Positions 1 through 11,861 of a DNA stretch of 64,000 bases are shown here, piece after piece (position 1 is the first letter of the stretch; each line of letters opens with the position of its first letter). The stretch spans positions 14,556,501-14,620,500 of the forward strand of contig CM042044.1 of the NCBI GenBank assembly GCA_023525975.1, in the 5' to 3' direction. This DNA comes from Smallanthus sonchifolius (taxonomy: Eukaryota > Streptophyta > Magnoliopsida > Asterales > Asteraceae). Position numbers and translations under genes: made by a program. The notes beneath the pieces were generated by a model. It was not told the origin of the DNA. It saw only the letters and a list, made by a program, of their open reading frames with translations, and did not search any database.

Positions 1-1130
1 ATGTTATCATTCTTTGTAATTATCAACTTTCCTTTGTAACGAACTTTGTTATCAATAAAATTGGCCGCTTATATTATCTTTTGTTCTTGATTCAAGTGTT
101 AATTGTTTGATCTTAGATTGTTGATTGCGCCTTCAATCTAAGCACATATTTGTTGTTCTTGATAGTAATCGATCCTACAATGCATTCCAAAAAATCGGTT
201 CTAGCAATATTTTCTGGAAGAGTTGGTAGAGAAATGAAAAACAACAAACTTTACTAACATAATAATAATAGAAATTAACAACTAAACATTTAGTAACTGG
301 TTGAACAGTATTCATATGTTTAAGTCGGTGATTTTAATTTGCATTATGATAGTGGTTGTGTGTGAGCATCAATCTATGGTAGTTAAAACATCATCAAAAA
401 TACCCACTTTACTCAAATGCTCCCAAAAACTCAAATATTTTTGTAAACCAGGTATTTAATCATGGAGTGTTTTAGCAATTTTTAATCATGAATGATGATG
501 TTTCTAAGTCAATAAATTTCAATATAAGGCCCAAATTTCTGGAATTTAACAGAAACAAAAAAATAAAAAAAACCAGAAGCTTTTATTATATTTTCTGTTT
601 TTGTGATATACATATCTTGGGTGTTTGCCATTTTAAATTTTACATTTGGAAATTAAGAGGCTTTTATTTTGTATTGATTAAGTTAGGTTGCCATATGTGA
701 TTTTATTTTGTTTCTTCTTCAATTATTTATGTGTTGACCAACCTATTACTTATCATATCTCAATTTGCTGCACATAAAGTAAGTCTGTAATCTTCAAATT
801 ATTTTGTCCTAACAGTTCTAATACAGTGTTTATTTATTATCAAATATTTGTATAAATGATGAGTTACTTAATGTCAATTGTGAAATTAAAAAGCAACTCA
901 TTTGACTCCTAAAAGTCAAAAGCTGACCCGTTCCTCATAAGACTGCTTTTGATTTTCAGTTTGTTTAACAGTTACTTAATGTCAATTGTGAAATTAAAAA
1001 GCCAACTCATGTGAACGATTGGCATACTATGGAATGGGTACAAATCTATTACTAAGGTTTTAGGAGATATATTGTTGCATTGGAGTGTATACTTAAAGTG
1101 TTACTATTATTCTTATTTGTTTTCTTTTCG
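1..1130. other. AT-rich intergenic DNA
   Basis: No gene is supported here. A sequence of about 40 bp beginning gttacttaatgtcaattgtg occurs twice in direct orientation, near 864-903 and 968-1008, with few differences. The first 180 bases have the character of an LTR tail (a T-rich run, then a possible end near 180), but no primer-binding site follows, so this is not called. Confidence 0.4.
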
Positions 1131-1139
1131 TTAGGTTGA

Positions 1140-1425
1140 TAGGACAGGCGGATGTTGGTCAGGAAGATGGTGATGAAGAAGAGGGTCGTCTGTTCGTAGC
1201 ACTTGGAAGTCATCAATAGCTTTTGATTTGGTTCCTTGACAGTGGTGGTTCGAACCACATAATGGGCCAGAAGTGGGTGTTTTCACACCTTGATACGACC
1301 AAAAGGGTGCAAGTTAAGATGGAGAATGGTAAGAGTATCCGGGTGGAAGGTAAGGGTACATCAAACGGAATGTTTCTCATCGACAACATAAAGTGCCTCA
1401 TCATGTTCAGTATGCTATTTTAAAA
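1140..1425 (+). pseudogene. Ty1/copia protease relic
   Basis: The stretch translates to a short piece of a copia-type polyprotein around the aspartic protease: WFLDSGGSNHIMG, followed by a segment of the form FSHLDTTKRVQVKMENGKS and then VEGKGT. Copia proteases carry the active site as D-S-G after a Trp-(Phe/Leu) pair, and the D-S-G is present here. Codons upstream still resemble the end of gag, but a stop lies just before the motif and the frame ends at about 1423. No integrase or reverse transcriptase is seen beyond it. This is a fragment of a dead element, with no LTRs that I could pair. Confidence 0.7.
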
Positions 1426-2127
1426 TGGCTTTTCCCATGTACAAAAAAGTAAGATTATAAATATTGAATTTTTTTTGTTAGTCATATTTTTAAGCCATTC
1501 ACTCCAAAATACATAGTTGTTACAACCGAATTTATTTTTAATACGGCCTACTTAGTTTGTTCTTTGTGTTATAACTTCACACAAACACGCACGTGTATAT
1601 TCCAAAAAAGGTTGATTTTAATTCCTGTAGGATTTGTTATAGATACAAAAATTGCAATAAAATGAATTTGGTTGCAGGTGGTTGTGCTAAGAGTGTCACC
1701 GCACTGCAGAGGCTGTGAAAGAAAAATAAGCAAAAATATATCTAAAATGAAAGGTATGTAAATTTTTATAAAAACGGGTGCTTTACATGTATTTTTATTA
1801 GTCTTTAGTATATACATATGTATATATGTTTGTATTGAATTGCAAGAACCGTAAGAGAATAATTCTCGAATAAAACTTTGCCCCTTTGATTAATTAGTAT
1901 TTTATTGGTTTGATTCATATGTTTGAATGCAGGAACCTGATTGGGTAAACATATTGATCAAAAAGATAAATTGTGGACTTTGTGTTAAGATGTTAATAAA
2001 AGGAAATTGTAAGTGTGTATAGGTAAAATAAATGTATTGAATCGCGGTGTGTTATATACTTATGACAGCGTATCATAATCAAATGAACCTTATTAGGATG
2101 TTAATAACACGAAAGTATGCAGAATTC
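1426..2127. other. AT-rich DNA, possible Helitron body
   Basis: No gene is supported. The stretch lies immediately upstream of a Helitron-like 3' terminus and may be part of that element. The matching 5' end (expected to start TC after an A) was not identified. Confidence 0.3.
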
Positions 2128-2158
2128 CCGCCGCAACGCGCGGAGGGGAAAAACCTAG
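2128..2158 (+). mobile_element. Helitron-like 3' terminus
   Basis: A GC-rich inverted repeat (ccgc and gcgg around an 8-base loop) sits about 10 bases before CTAG at 2155-2158, followed by T. Helitrons end in CTRR preceded by a short hairpin and insert between A and T, so the arrangement fits. The surrounding DNA is strongly AT-rich, which makes the GC hairpin stand out. The rest of the element could not be delimited. Confidence 0.5.
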
Positions 2159-2159
2159 T

Positions 2160-3060
2160 TTAACAACATAAAACAAAATTTCATATATGTAATAATATAA
2201 TTACATAACACAAAAAATAACTAACTCATGTAATAAATGAGATATGTAACAGCGGATATGTAGATCTTTGCGGCGTTCTTGTTCTTCGTGCTCTTCTTGT
2301 TAATTGAATTACATATATTTTATAATAAAATTACATTTATTTAATACAAAATTACATATGTGTAATAGCAGAATTATCTTCGTGTTCTTTTTTAATTAAT
2401 CAACGCCATCAGTTCTAAAAGTTCAATTCATCAACTCAAATCAACAAATAGATAATGTTTTTTTCCCCAGCTGCACATTTAAATCGAGTCGATATTTTTA
2501 TGGAATTAATGATGCATTTAGAATTAAATGGTATGATTATTGGTGAAATTCATGTCATTCACATGACTTCTACTTTGCAAAATGGTTAAAACTCATAACA
2601 TTCGTATGATCAATATTTTTAGTGTGATAGACTCAAACGGTTACTATTTCTTAAAGAGTGTTTATAACTTGATTTCTTTTCTTTTAAAAACCATTTCAAG
2701 AAAGAATCGTCGTTTTGAAGAAACCTCTAGCCTTTGTTTATTTAACGGCGTTAAAATTTTGACATTATTAAATTTTATAATTTTTGACATTGTTATACTC
2801 CAAGTGTTTGATGAAATGTTTGAAAGATAGAGAGCATGGTAAGTAAGAGAAAACGTGAACTAATACTCGGTCACTTGTGAACCAACATTGGAATGTTAAA
2901 CGAATGTAAAAGTTTATATGTGAATCAACTTTGATTAAGATGATAAACAAATAACAATTCATTTATAAATTAACATTAACTTTCACTCACATGTAAAAAT
3001 GAAAAGTGAATTGAATACATAAACGTGTTCACATGTGAACCGAATTTTTAATGAATCGGT
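2160..3060. other. AT-rich intergenic DNA
   Basis: No coding sequence or repeat structure is supported. Short palindromic phrases such as ttacatatgtgtaat recur around 2180-2370. Confidence 0.4.
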
Positions 3061-3066
3061 AAACGT

Positions 3067-3102
3067 CACCACCACCACCACCACCATCACCACCACCATA
3101 CC
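3067..3102. repeat. CAC trinucleotide microsatellite
   Basis: A run of caccaccac units with a single cat interruption in otherwise AT-rich sequence. Confidence 0.9.
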
Positions 3103-3309
3103 CATACGAACAAAATATATAAACTAAAATTTTTTTAAACGACGATTAACGTTATAGTAATAAAATATGGTTAAGCGAACGTATCCGATATCCCTCTCGG
3201 CTCAACCATCTCTAACTCACTCAATCAAAATAAGATAAAATCTTGGTTTAGGGAACCTAATTTTTTATATGTGATTTATGTTCCTATTATCGAGATTTTA
3301 CATTCGGAT

Positions 3310-3475
3310 CAAACCGTGAAACCAAACCGGAACCAAACCGTTAGTAACGGTTTGGTTTGGTTTGGTTTTATCTTTCAACGGTTCGGTTTTGGTTTTCGAT
3401 AATAAAAAACCGTTGTTAACGGTTTGGTTCACGGTTTGAACTTAAAACCGTTAAAACCGGACCGTGAACACCCCT
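3310..3475. repeat. AACCGG-type inverted-motif cluster
   Basis: Many copies of aaccg/cggtt words occur in both orientations (for example aaaccgtgaaaccaaaccgg and cggtttggttcacggtttg), making the segment self-complementary. Similar clusters lie near 7550-7740 and 34920-35010. No transposon termini were identified. Confidence 0.6.
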
Positions 3476-3642
3476 AGATATTGGGTTTTAAGTTTAAACA
3501 GGCCCATCCATTATAAAGATTAAAAGTGTGCAACTATTATAAAGATTAAAAGGGCTCAACCATTATAAAAAGGGTCCGATATATATTTAAGTTTTATAAA
3601 AAGGACCCAATATATAAAACTGGTATTTAAATATTTATAAAA

Positions 3643-3644
<2 letters not shown>

Positions 3645-3703
<59 letters not shown>
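3645..3703. repeat. (TA)n microsatellite
   Basis: An almost perfect TA dinucleotide run of about 58 bases. Confidence 0.95.
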
Positions 3704-3707
<4 letters not shown>

Positions 3708-3711
3708 AAAA

Positions 3712-3776
3712 ATTTTAGGCCCCCGAAAAAAATGGGCCCTGGCAGGCCGGCTTGGCCTACCCCAGGGCCGGCCCTG
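3712..3776. repeat. GC-rich palindromic block, MITE-end-like
   Basis: The palindrome cagggccggccctg (about 3763-3776) and nearby gggccctggcaggccgg form a short GC-rich block like the termini of common hAT-type MITEs. Only one end is visible, so it is a fragment at best. Confidence 0.35.
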
Positions 3777-4511
3777 ATCTCCACGCCACTGATGTTGCCT
3801 TCGCCAGTTCGCCACCGCTACCGTCAACACCGCAACCCCAACGTAATAACGTCGTCGCCAACAGTCTGTCCATTACTTGCGCCACCAACCTTCTCACCCC
3901 CCGCTACCGACAATGGTGGTAGCGCTAGCAGTGGTTGACTGCCGGTAGGTGGCGGCGACGGTGGGAGAGCAGGTGCGACTGGTAGGTGGTAACGAGGGTG
4001 ATAAATTCTAATTTCTTTTTGATTGTTTTGTCATCTAAATGCATTACAAATTCAAACTCTTTTAATAGATTCAGTTCGTTCAAATTACAAATGCTTTTGA
4101 AAAACTCAAATTTCATATTTAATTCCTTCGAAAATATTTGGCGAACCAAAAGCAACTATAATATTCTTTTCATTCATCAATTGAAGGAATATAATGAAAC
4201 ATCCATATTATATAATTTTCTTGCTTTTAAATTACATAATATAGCACTAACTTCTGATTTAACTTTCAAAACTTTTATATAAAATAACAATCAATTTAAA
4301 CTTTTACATAAAATACCTACCTAAAAATTTATAAAAATAAAACGACCCTCGAATTAACCTGATAGCCCGTTCAGCAAAAGTGTGTGAGAGTTTAACTAAA
4401 CCTTTCAAACACTAATGATGAACCCATAAATTTCAAATTTGATTGATTTCTGTGAATGAACCATGAATTTCAAATCGTACGTATTGCACTGGAGATCCGA
4501 GTCTGTGAACA
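3777..4511. other. Intergenic DNA upstream of the RRA gene
   Basis: A GC-rich first part (to about 3990) changes abruptly to AT-rich DNA. Open frames here are short, overlap on both strands and resemble nothing known. The last 150 bases are presumably the promoter and leader of the RRA gene; no clear TATA box was picked out. Confidence 0.35.
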
Positions 4512-6926
4512 ATGGCAGCCCCTATAGGCCGTAGATCGTCATACGCATCACAAGTGCTGCGTCCGCGTGGATCTAGAATTGTAGTCGCAATTTTCTTCGG
4601 AATTCTGCTCGGATGTATCTTGGCAGCTTTATACCCTCGCGGTCTCTTCTATTCCGGTTCTCATTTCCAGAGTCGCCGTCTTTCCAAATCGAATCTCCAG
4701 GTTCTGTTTAACAAATTCTAAGTCACTCGTACATATACAATACGAGCTGTATTACCTTTATCCGCCTAGTATATGGGTTGCATTACATTTTTCGCCTACA
4801 ATACGGTCATATGATCAGATCATCTCATGTTCTGATGACGTCATTTGGTGTAGATATAATAAATCCCTTTGAAATTATTTAATAAGCCAGGAGCTTCTTG
4901 CACCATCTTAAAAGATATGCACAAAATTGACTTTGATGTCTAACATGTTTAATATTCATATGCAAAACTAATCTGATCTTATAGATTCTACAAGTGTTAC
5001 AAATTGAATGACTCGTTACCTTTTTATTTTATTTTTTAATTGTGAGAACACGTTACGTGAAAACTCACCATACCCACCAATACTCTGCTAAAACACAACT
5101 TGTGCTAGGTAGATGTTAAAAGGAGGATGCAAACGCTTGTCACCGCGTCAACCCCTAATATGTCTCCTTGGCTGTTATTTCATTAATCCGGTTTACATTA
5201 TTTTTTTAAAAAAAGGCGTACCTGATGTTTGACTTAGCTCCAACATTTGCGCAAGGTACGGGGAGGGGCCAGATTGCTTCGTGAGTTGATATACGCAACC
5301 TTACCCTACATTTTGTGCAAAAGGTTGTTTCCACGACTTGAACTCGTAACCAGTGATGGACCCAGAATTTTTTTTCATTGGGGTCGGAAATGTTTTGGGT
5401 CGGTTGAGTAATGATATATAACGTGTATACAACACTAATTTTTTTTTCATTGAGGGGCAATCGGGGGGCTATTTTACAATTTTACGGGGTGCGATTGGGG
5501 TTTTAGTCTGAATTTTACACAATTTTTTTTTCATGGAAGGCGGCTGCCCCCATAGTCCCTTAATAGGTCCGCCCCTGCCTGTAACCTCAAGGTCACAACG
5601 CAACAACCTTAACCAGTTGCTCCAAGGCCCGCCCTCCGGGTTTACGTTATTTATTTGATCATATACTTCAGTTGTTTAAGGTGTTTTAGGAATCCTTTCT
5701 GGATATTAGCTGAAAAAGTTAATTGACTTTATTATGTCATGAAGTGAAATTGGTACCAATTCTAAAGCCAACTTCATGACCACTTACATTAAGCTTCTTC
5801 TGTTTGTCAGATTGGATCAACTTCATGTGAATCCACAGAGATAGTTAACATCTTAAAATTACACATTCAAGATTTTTCAAACACAAATGAAGAACTAAAG
5901 AAGCAAATTAAGGATCTAAAAGAAAAGTTGCAGGCAGTTGAACAGACCAACAGTCAAGCCGAACAACAAGTTGTAGGTGTAGGCGAGCCCCAAAAAGTCG
6001 GGCCTTTTGGGACGGTTAAGGGTATAAGAACCAACCCTACCATCATTCCAAATGAATCCGTCAACCCAAGACTCGCCAAAATCTTGGAAAAAGTTACAAT
6101 AAAAAATGAGCTTATAGTTTCATTAGCAAACTCTAAAGTAAAACCCATGTTAGAGGTATGGGTTTCCAGCATAAAAAAATTAGGCATACACAATTATCTT
6201 GTTGTGGCTTTAGATGATGGAATTGTAGATTTTTGCAAAGAAAATCGCGTACAATTTTACACGCGAGACCCAGATGAGGATATTGATTCAGTTGGCAAAA
6301 CAGGTGGTAATCATGAAGTTTCAGGGTTAAAATTCATAATCTTGAAGGAGTTTTTGCAAATGGGTTACAGTGTTCTGTTATCTGATGTGGATATTGTATA
6401 CATACAGAACCCGTTCGAGCATATATACAGGGATTCAGATGTGGAATCTATGTCTGATGGACATGATAGCATGACTGCTTATGGATATACTGATGTTTTT
6501 GATGATCCTGCAATGGGTTGGGCTAGATATGTTCATACAATGAGAATTTGGGTTTATAATTCCGGGTTTTTCTATTTAAGGCCTACTTTAGCTGCAATCG
6601 AGCTTTTAGATCGTGTGGCCGATAGGCTTTCTCATGAACCGTATGCTTGGGATCAAGCGGTTTTCAATGAGGAACTGTTTTTTCCTTCTTATCCTGGTTA
6701 TATTGGTCTTCATGTTTCTAAAAGAACGATGGACCGTTATCTGTTTATGAACAGTAAGGTTCTTTTTAAGGAAGTTAGAAAAGATGATGATTTGAAGAAA
6801 TTAAAGCCTGTGATTGTTCATGTTAATTATAATCCGGATAAACTACTGAGAATGAAAGCTGTTGTTGTGTTTTATATCAATGGCAAGCAAGATGCATTTG
6901 ATCTGTTTCCTGATGGTTCTGATTAA
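4512..6926 (+). CDS. RRA: RRA-family arabinosyltransferase (GT77), two exons
   Basis: Two exons join in frame: 4512-4700 (63 codons, donor CAG|GTTCTG) and 5811-6926 (acceptor TTTGTCAG), giving 434 residues, close to the roughly 430 of Arabidopsis RRA1-3. RRA enzymes are Golgi type II membrane proteins that add the second arabinofuranose to hydroxyproline-linked arabinan on extensins. A short basic N-terminus is followed by a membrane anchor (about residues 23-41) and a coiled-coil stem in exon 2 (about 75-105, rich in E, K, L and Q). The family phrase GPFGTVKG is at 127-134, the metal-binding D-V-D at 255-257 lies in LLSDVDIVYIQNPF, and SDGHD and WDQAVFNEE follow. The protein ends in FPDGSD, as in Arabidopsis. 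The start is the first ATG before the anchor. The single intron (4701-5810) has taken in a SINE and a MITE. The reading frame is undamaged, so the gene is probably functional. Confidence 0.93.
5188..5652 (-). mobile_element. tRNA-derived SINE inside the RRA intron
   Basis: Read on the minus strand, the right end begins with an RNA polymerase III A-box-like segment (gcaactggttaagg) and a B-box-like segment (gagttcaagtc, now split by a later insertion). The left end is a T run on the plus strand, i.e. an A tail on the minus strand. Near-identical direct repeats flank it: ccggtttacattattt (5188-5203) and ccgggtttacgttattt (5636-5652). These are the expected long target-site duplications of a SINE. 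Confidence 0.72.
5351..5577. mobile_element. hAT-like MITE nested in the SINE
   Basis: The insert begins cagtgatggaccc and ends tccgcccctg, imperfect inverted ends of the CAGNGGCGGA type. It splits the SINE exactly inside its B box. Flanking octamers are ctcgtaac and cctgtaac (6 of 8 match), consistent with an aged 8-bp hAT target duplication. Confidence 0.6.
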
Positions 6927-6962
6927 TAGTAAGATGTATGATCTTTATCATGTTACTATAAC

Positions 6963-7329
6963 AAGGAAGCTGTCATTTTCGTTCATGTGGTTTGACCATT
7001 TTAGTAATTTTCATCCAAAAACCTTTTTTTTAGCTTTTTCATCCCTGATTTTTAAAAAATCTAGTCATTTTCATCAAAATGACTAACTACGTCTACATTT
7101 TATGCTATTTTGGTCAAGAACAGTTGCTATGGTTGTAATCTGTCTAAAAAAGATTTTTGAAAACACCAAATTGCAACTGATTTAACGTTAAAATGTAGAT
7201 AAAGTTAGTCAGGTGGATGAAAATGGCTAGATTTTGAAAAATCAGGGACGAAAAAGCTAAAAAAAAGTTTTTGAATGAAAGTGGCTAAAATGACCAAACC
7301 ACAAAGATAAAAATGACACTTTACTCTAT
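6963..7329. mobile_element. MITE with long inverted repeats, MULE-like
   Basis: Two arms of more than 100 bp are inverted copies of each other: left, gctgtcattttcg and later tgtggtttgaccattttag; right, ctaaaatgaccaaaccaca and later aaaatgacactttactc. The terminal word gagtaaagtgtcatttt resembles the ends of the Pack-MULE at 32374. The exact ends and target duplication are unclear (actataac and agtataac flank it loosely). It starts 36 bases after the RRA stop codon and so probably forms part of that gene's 3' UTR. Confidence 0.6.
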
Positions 7330-8057
7330 AGTATAACCTTGGAAAGAAAATTAATTTGTATACTGTCTATGCTTCTTCCACTTGTTTTGACTTTTCAATT
7401 CTTAGTAGTTGATAATTGATAGTTTTTTTAGAGTATGCTTTGATCTTCTTTTTCCATCCCTTTGGCTGAATCGCATATTTGTTTTGGTTTTAATTGATTT
7501 TAGGGACAAATTATAAGCTATTGTTTGGGTGATTTCAAATAGCGGTGAGCAGCTCGTGGTTCCGAAATTGTAGAACCGTGGAACCGAACCCGAACCACAT
7601 TATCAGAACCGTTATCTTCTTATATGGTCGGTTTAGTGGTTCTTAATTTTTTCCTTTTAACAGTCCTAGGTTGGTTTCGGTTAAACCCATCGGGTCCACT
7701 TTAAAACCTCGAGAACCGAAATTAAAATTAATACTTAATAGTTGATGGGCTTTAACCTTTAATAAAAACCATATTTATTTTAGGATACATTATCATTATT
7801 TTAATAAAAAACCCTATATGCGACTGCAACTGTCTTCTACCCTTCTTTTTCGTACTCTGCAAGACTTCGTATTTTGTAAGACCAAGAAGGCTGTGATCGG
7901 AACTAAGGTTAGCCAATATACACCCTCCTATATTAGTTTACATAAATTCCAAGCGAACTATATTAATGGGCTGTGATCGGAACTAACGCTAGTGAACCTT
8001 TTGATCGGAACCAACTCTAGTGAACTATATTAATTAGCTAACCTTTTGCATGTTTTC
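7330..8057. other. Intergenic DNA with an AACCG-rich patch
   Basis: No gene is supported. Between about 7550 and 7740, aaccg and cggtt words are frequent on both strands, as at 3310-3475. A phrase of about 18 bases (gctgtgatcggaactaa) is repeated at about 7890 and 7970. Confidence 0.4.
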
Positions 8058-9461
8058 TATCACATCCCGGATTTCACCGACCCAGTCGTACGACCATCGG
8101 TTGGTACCTGTTTCTTTATTTTTTTTTATATCATAGTTATAATTTCACAGCAGAATTCTGGATCAAGAGTTTGATAAACTCATTTCATTTTATTTCATAT
8201 AAACAGAAAACCTGATTGTTCACAAAACGTTTATACAAAACCAAGGTTTACAGAGCCATTCATTTAAGAAGATAGATGTCTAGGGTGTAAGTTCCCTTTC
8301 ATGACATTGAGGATCCATCGTCTTGTGTGGCTTTATTCAAGCTAACATATTGGTTACCTGTAAAACGTTTGAAAATGATTTATCAGTATAAACCGATAAA
8401 TACAAGTATGCTTTTTATAATATGGCAAGACTGAATAAATAAAACAATTTGCCCATATTTATCTGGTCAATTTACACATTCAACGGACTACTTAGCCCGA
8501 ATGTATAACCACTAGCCACACCAGGTACTTTCTAGGATGATCTTTGTTTTACATTTAGCCACAACCTTACACACATGCGATTTAGGTGTTCTACGTGAAG
8601 CTAATAACCGAGCCCTAGCCATGTTCCAACATTTCATTGGTAACACGTGCATAATTATACGTGACTCTATGGTCTGAATGCTATATAGTAAATCACCTTA
8701 TACGACCAATTGTTGCATTAGTTTATTCAAGTCAGACCATAAATCAAATCAGTTTATGTTTTGAAAGCATTTTGAAAAATACAAGTATTCATCTTTGTAG
8801 AATCTTGACTTAGAGAGTCCCTAAAGTATTAGCTCTATTGTGCAGTGTCTCCACTTAGTTTTCTAGCCTTGATGTTCCTCGAACAAAAGTTCTCCTAGCT
8901 TCTTGGGGTGTTTCTAGCTTAAATGGTTATTGCGGAGCTTTAACGTACAAGACGGTTCGTAGTAAAGCTGTGGTATAAGTGGGAATGACTCTGGATTTTG
9001 AATTTGAGGTGTGTGAAATGGACGGATGTTGATTTCTATTTATAGGCCAACACAGGGTCTGTGACAGATTGTGGGTGACGGTTCGTCACCACCAAGTCAT
9101 AACGGACCGTTATGCCTAGTGATTGTCCGTCACGGGTCGACGAGTCATTTTACATGTGTTAGCCTCTGATGAAATCGCGGCGTGACAAACTGTTACAGTG
9201 GGTGACGGTCTGTCATGGAAGTACACGCGCCAGATCTCCATCAAACACATGTCATCCTTCGGTGGTTTTGCGGCGTGACGGACCCATACGGTGGCTCATG
9301 ATCCGTCATAGGATTTTCACGCGTCACATCGCACCGATTAGTCACCGGGCACGTGGCGCGCTTTGGTTGCTCCCTTGCTCAACCCGTAATGGACCGTCCC
9401 GTTACGGGCTGTGACGGTCCATTACCGTCCAAAAATTCACTTTTAGTCCTCAGGGTGTTAT
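8058..9461 (-). mobile_element. Solo LTR of a Ty3-type element, minus strand
   Basis: The left end tatcacatcccgg and right end cagggtgttat are decayed forms of the TGTNACATCCC...GGGNTGTNACA termini common in plant Ty3 chromoviruses. On the minus strand a TATA-like ctataaatagaaa (about 9040) begins a plausible transcript towards 8058, which sets the orientation. No internal domain flanks either side and no 5-bp target duplication is visible (ttttc against ttgtg), so this is an old solo or truncated LTR. Its upstream part (9060-9425) is packed with gtgacgg/ccgtcac inverted words. Confidence 0.55.
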
Positions 9462-9865
9462 TTGTGAACAAAAAATTTAGGAATGTTAGATTTTCCTTCC
9501 CCATGAACGCTATTAATACATCCTAATATCCTATTGACTATTGTATATTTTCAATTGGTTTTATATAAATTTGTACATTTCTTCGTATAAACCATAATTC
9601 AGTTTGATTTTCTGAAAATAACCCATAAAATATTTTTCAAAATTTCTTCTTCGTATGAACCATAATTCAGTTTGATTTTCTGAAAATAACCATAAAAATA
9701 TTTTCAAAAACAAAGCCTAGTCAAAATAGCTAAAATCTATATTAATACCCTGAAGGAAAGTGCTGATGTTTTGCGCAGTTTATAATCAATAAAAATATAC
9801 AATTGAATTTGTATGTATGTAATTATAATATTCCTCATGTTTCAACTTTCAACAGAGATCATACA
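9462..9865. repeat. Intergenic DNA with a tandem duplication
   Basis: A segment of about 62 bases containing accataattcagtttgattt occurs twice in tandem (about 9579-9640 and 9646-9708). No gene is supported in the rest. Confidence 0.7.
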
Positions 9866-9869
9866 CAAA

Positions 9870-10110
9870 ATATTTCTATTTACGAGAATTACGGAAAAGA
9901 AACCGTTGTCGATGAAACGCAAACCGGGAAGCAAAAAGTGACAAGCGAAAGAAGGAAGCTCAAAGTTGAATGTTGGAAACATATGGATGAAATTTTTGAC
10001 GAGGAGGGTAATAGAAAAGGAAAATGCAAATATTGTTCAAAGAAGTTGTGTGCCCGGTGAGAACGGAACATCATCACTGAATAAACATTAGAAAACACCA
10101 TCTTTTTCTA
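9870..10110 (+). pseudogene. hAT transposase BED zinc-finger relic
   Basis: The frame carries ECWKHMDEIFDEEGNRKGKC, then KYCSKKLCA, the start of a BED-type zinc finger as found at the N-terminus of plant hAT transposases (Trp, aromatic, then C-x2-C). The finger's distal part (GENGTSSLNKH) follows only after a one-base frame change and runs into a stop codon. Nothing of the catalytic domain follows. It is a short, broken fragment of a DNA transposon. Confidence 0.72.
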
Positions 10111-10334
10111 AAAACTTTTAAGAACATTTCCCAATCAAAAGTAAGCTAGGAAGGGGTACAGAACCAATTACTTGATAACATACTTTCTCGATGCTAATTG
10201 TTCAAATTAACTTCTTGAGGGACCTAGCATTTTGATCATCCTGGACTACTTTGAGTAGCAAAAGTGTTTGCCCATGAAAATCATATTAGTTTGACACCCA
10301 GTTCAAAGTTAAGTGTAAACCCAACTACCTACAA
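10111..10334. other. Short intergenic gap
   Basis: No feature is supported before the Helitron end at 10335. Confidence 0.4.
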
Positions 10335-10344
10335 CTAGTTTTAT

Positions 10345-11140
10345 ACCTGTCCGGTGGCCGGATAGTTTAATATATAATGTTCACCCAAAAAATCAGTTTA
10401 CTTCAAAAGATACCCTAAATAAGTATAGCCTTCAAGCAAATAATATTATCTTACGAAAGTTAAGTAATTGTAGTTTATTATCCAAAATCTCTAAGATAGA
10501 CAAAAACTCAAGCACATGGTTTTCTTCACCAAGGAGATCAAGCATCCAACTGTTATTTTAATCAAAATGGTTGATGCAAAAGTACCTAATACCAGTTACC
10601 ACCATAAAGAGAGAAAATAAAACTAAATTAAGATCTAAAAGCTAGGGACATATCACCTCACACAAACAAAAAGATGAAATTGAGAAAGATACTAAATCCC
10701 TTAAAAAAATCAACTCAATATTGAGAAATAATAAAGCTTTCAAGTGTGATGAAGTAGTAGATTGACTGGCCGGTAATCTAGTATCAACTTCTTTAATTAA
10801 AAATGAGGCTCTAATTATATTGACAAAAAAAATAGTAGGACCTTTTCTTCCAATTCTATTTCTATGCAAGACAAGCATACTTGTAATGCCTATTAATGCA
10901 TCATCCTCGAAAATTGCTTAGACAACTTCATTAATTCATTAACCGATGCTGCTTACCGGTTACTAATAACATATTGTCTTTCTAGTGCTTGTATCTCTCT
11001 CTCTCTCTTTAGTTTAACAGACTCTTGTTCAACCTATGTAAAAGACGGTAAAATTTTGTTCATCAACCATAAAAGAACATATAAACCAATAATAACCAAG
11101 ATTTATATTACCAAGATAAGTCTTGTTCTTAAGGAATCCA
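10345..11140. other. Non-coding part of the Helitron region
   Basis: A minus-strand open frame at 10642-10878 resembles nothing I know. No gene is supported. Confidence 0.35.
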
Positions 11141-11146
11141 ACTATG

Positions 11147-11215
11147 CATCAGGATCAGGGTCACCGTCATCTTCAGCATCCATCATATCACAATCAAATA
11201 CTTCATCCTAAAGAT
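11147..11215 (-). pseudogene. Orphan C-terminal acidic exon
   Basis: On the minus strand, after an acceptor-like atctatctttag, the frame reads DEVFDCDMMDAEDDGDPDPD followed by Ala and stop. It looks like the last exon of an acidic-tailed protein. About 130 bases upstream (near 11340-11395) another exon-like piece reads PNLKHVALPAWNRIKKT before a GT. The source gene is not recognised. Confidence 0.35.
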
Positions 11216-11861
11216 AGATAAGACACTAAATTTAGTACTAAGATATATGTGTGATGATTCAAATACTCAAGCCTTCCGTTTCTGATCATAATCATACGCC
11301 AACAAATAAGATACTTCCACATGCTAATAGCCTTGCATATACCTGTTTTCTTGATTCGGTTCCATGCAGGTAACGCCACATGCTTGAGATTCGGTCACCT
11401 ACATTACCAGTATGTCTTTTACAGCTTACATTAACAAAATGTAAAATAAGAGGTTGTGTGCATTTGTGTATACACGCCATTTTAACGATCATAATGATAT
11501 CTTTCAGCAGTGTAGGTTAACTGAGCGTCATAGGCGTAAGGATTGAAATTGGAAGTCAGAGTTTTAATGCTTCCGTGGCTAAAATCAAAGTGGTCATCTG
11601 AGTGATACAAACATATTAAATTTTCAAAAAAAAAGTTAATGCTTGCATGAAAAACCAATATGATTGAAGTGAATTAAAAATAACAGGTAAAAATAAGTTC
11701 CAACTATTTATAAATAAGAAGGAATTTTTAACATTTCTGTTTATAAATAATATAACTACTCAATGCGTAATAGCATGCATACCATGAAAACATCTTTGAT
11801 GGAACCAACTTCACTTGTAAATAGGCGTCGGACAAAGACGTCTTTCTATTAATTTAATTGG

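Noticed and set aside
3627..3938. Frames on both strands around the TA microsatellite
   Set aside because: They begin in the (TA)n run or the GC-rich MITE-like block and resemble nothing.
5928..6926. RRA gene starting at 5928 as a single-exon protein
   Set aside because: The frame there begins without an ATG; joining to 4512-4700 through clean GT/AG sites restores the membrane anchor and the family's full length.
8058..9461. LTR belonging to the same family as the element at 60105
   Set aside because: Both have TGTNAC-type ends, but no tandem blocks or internal words are shared and lengths differ (1.4 against 2.3 kb).
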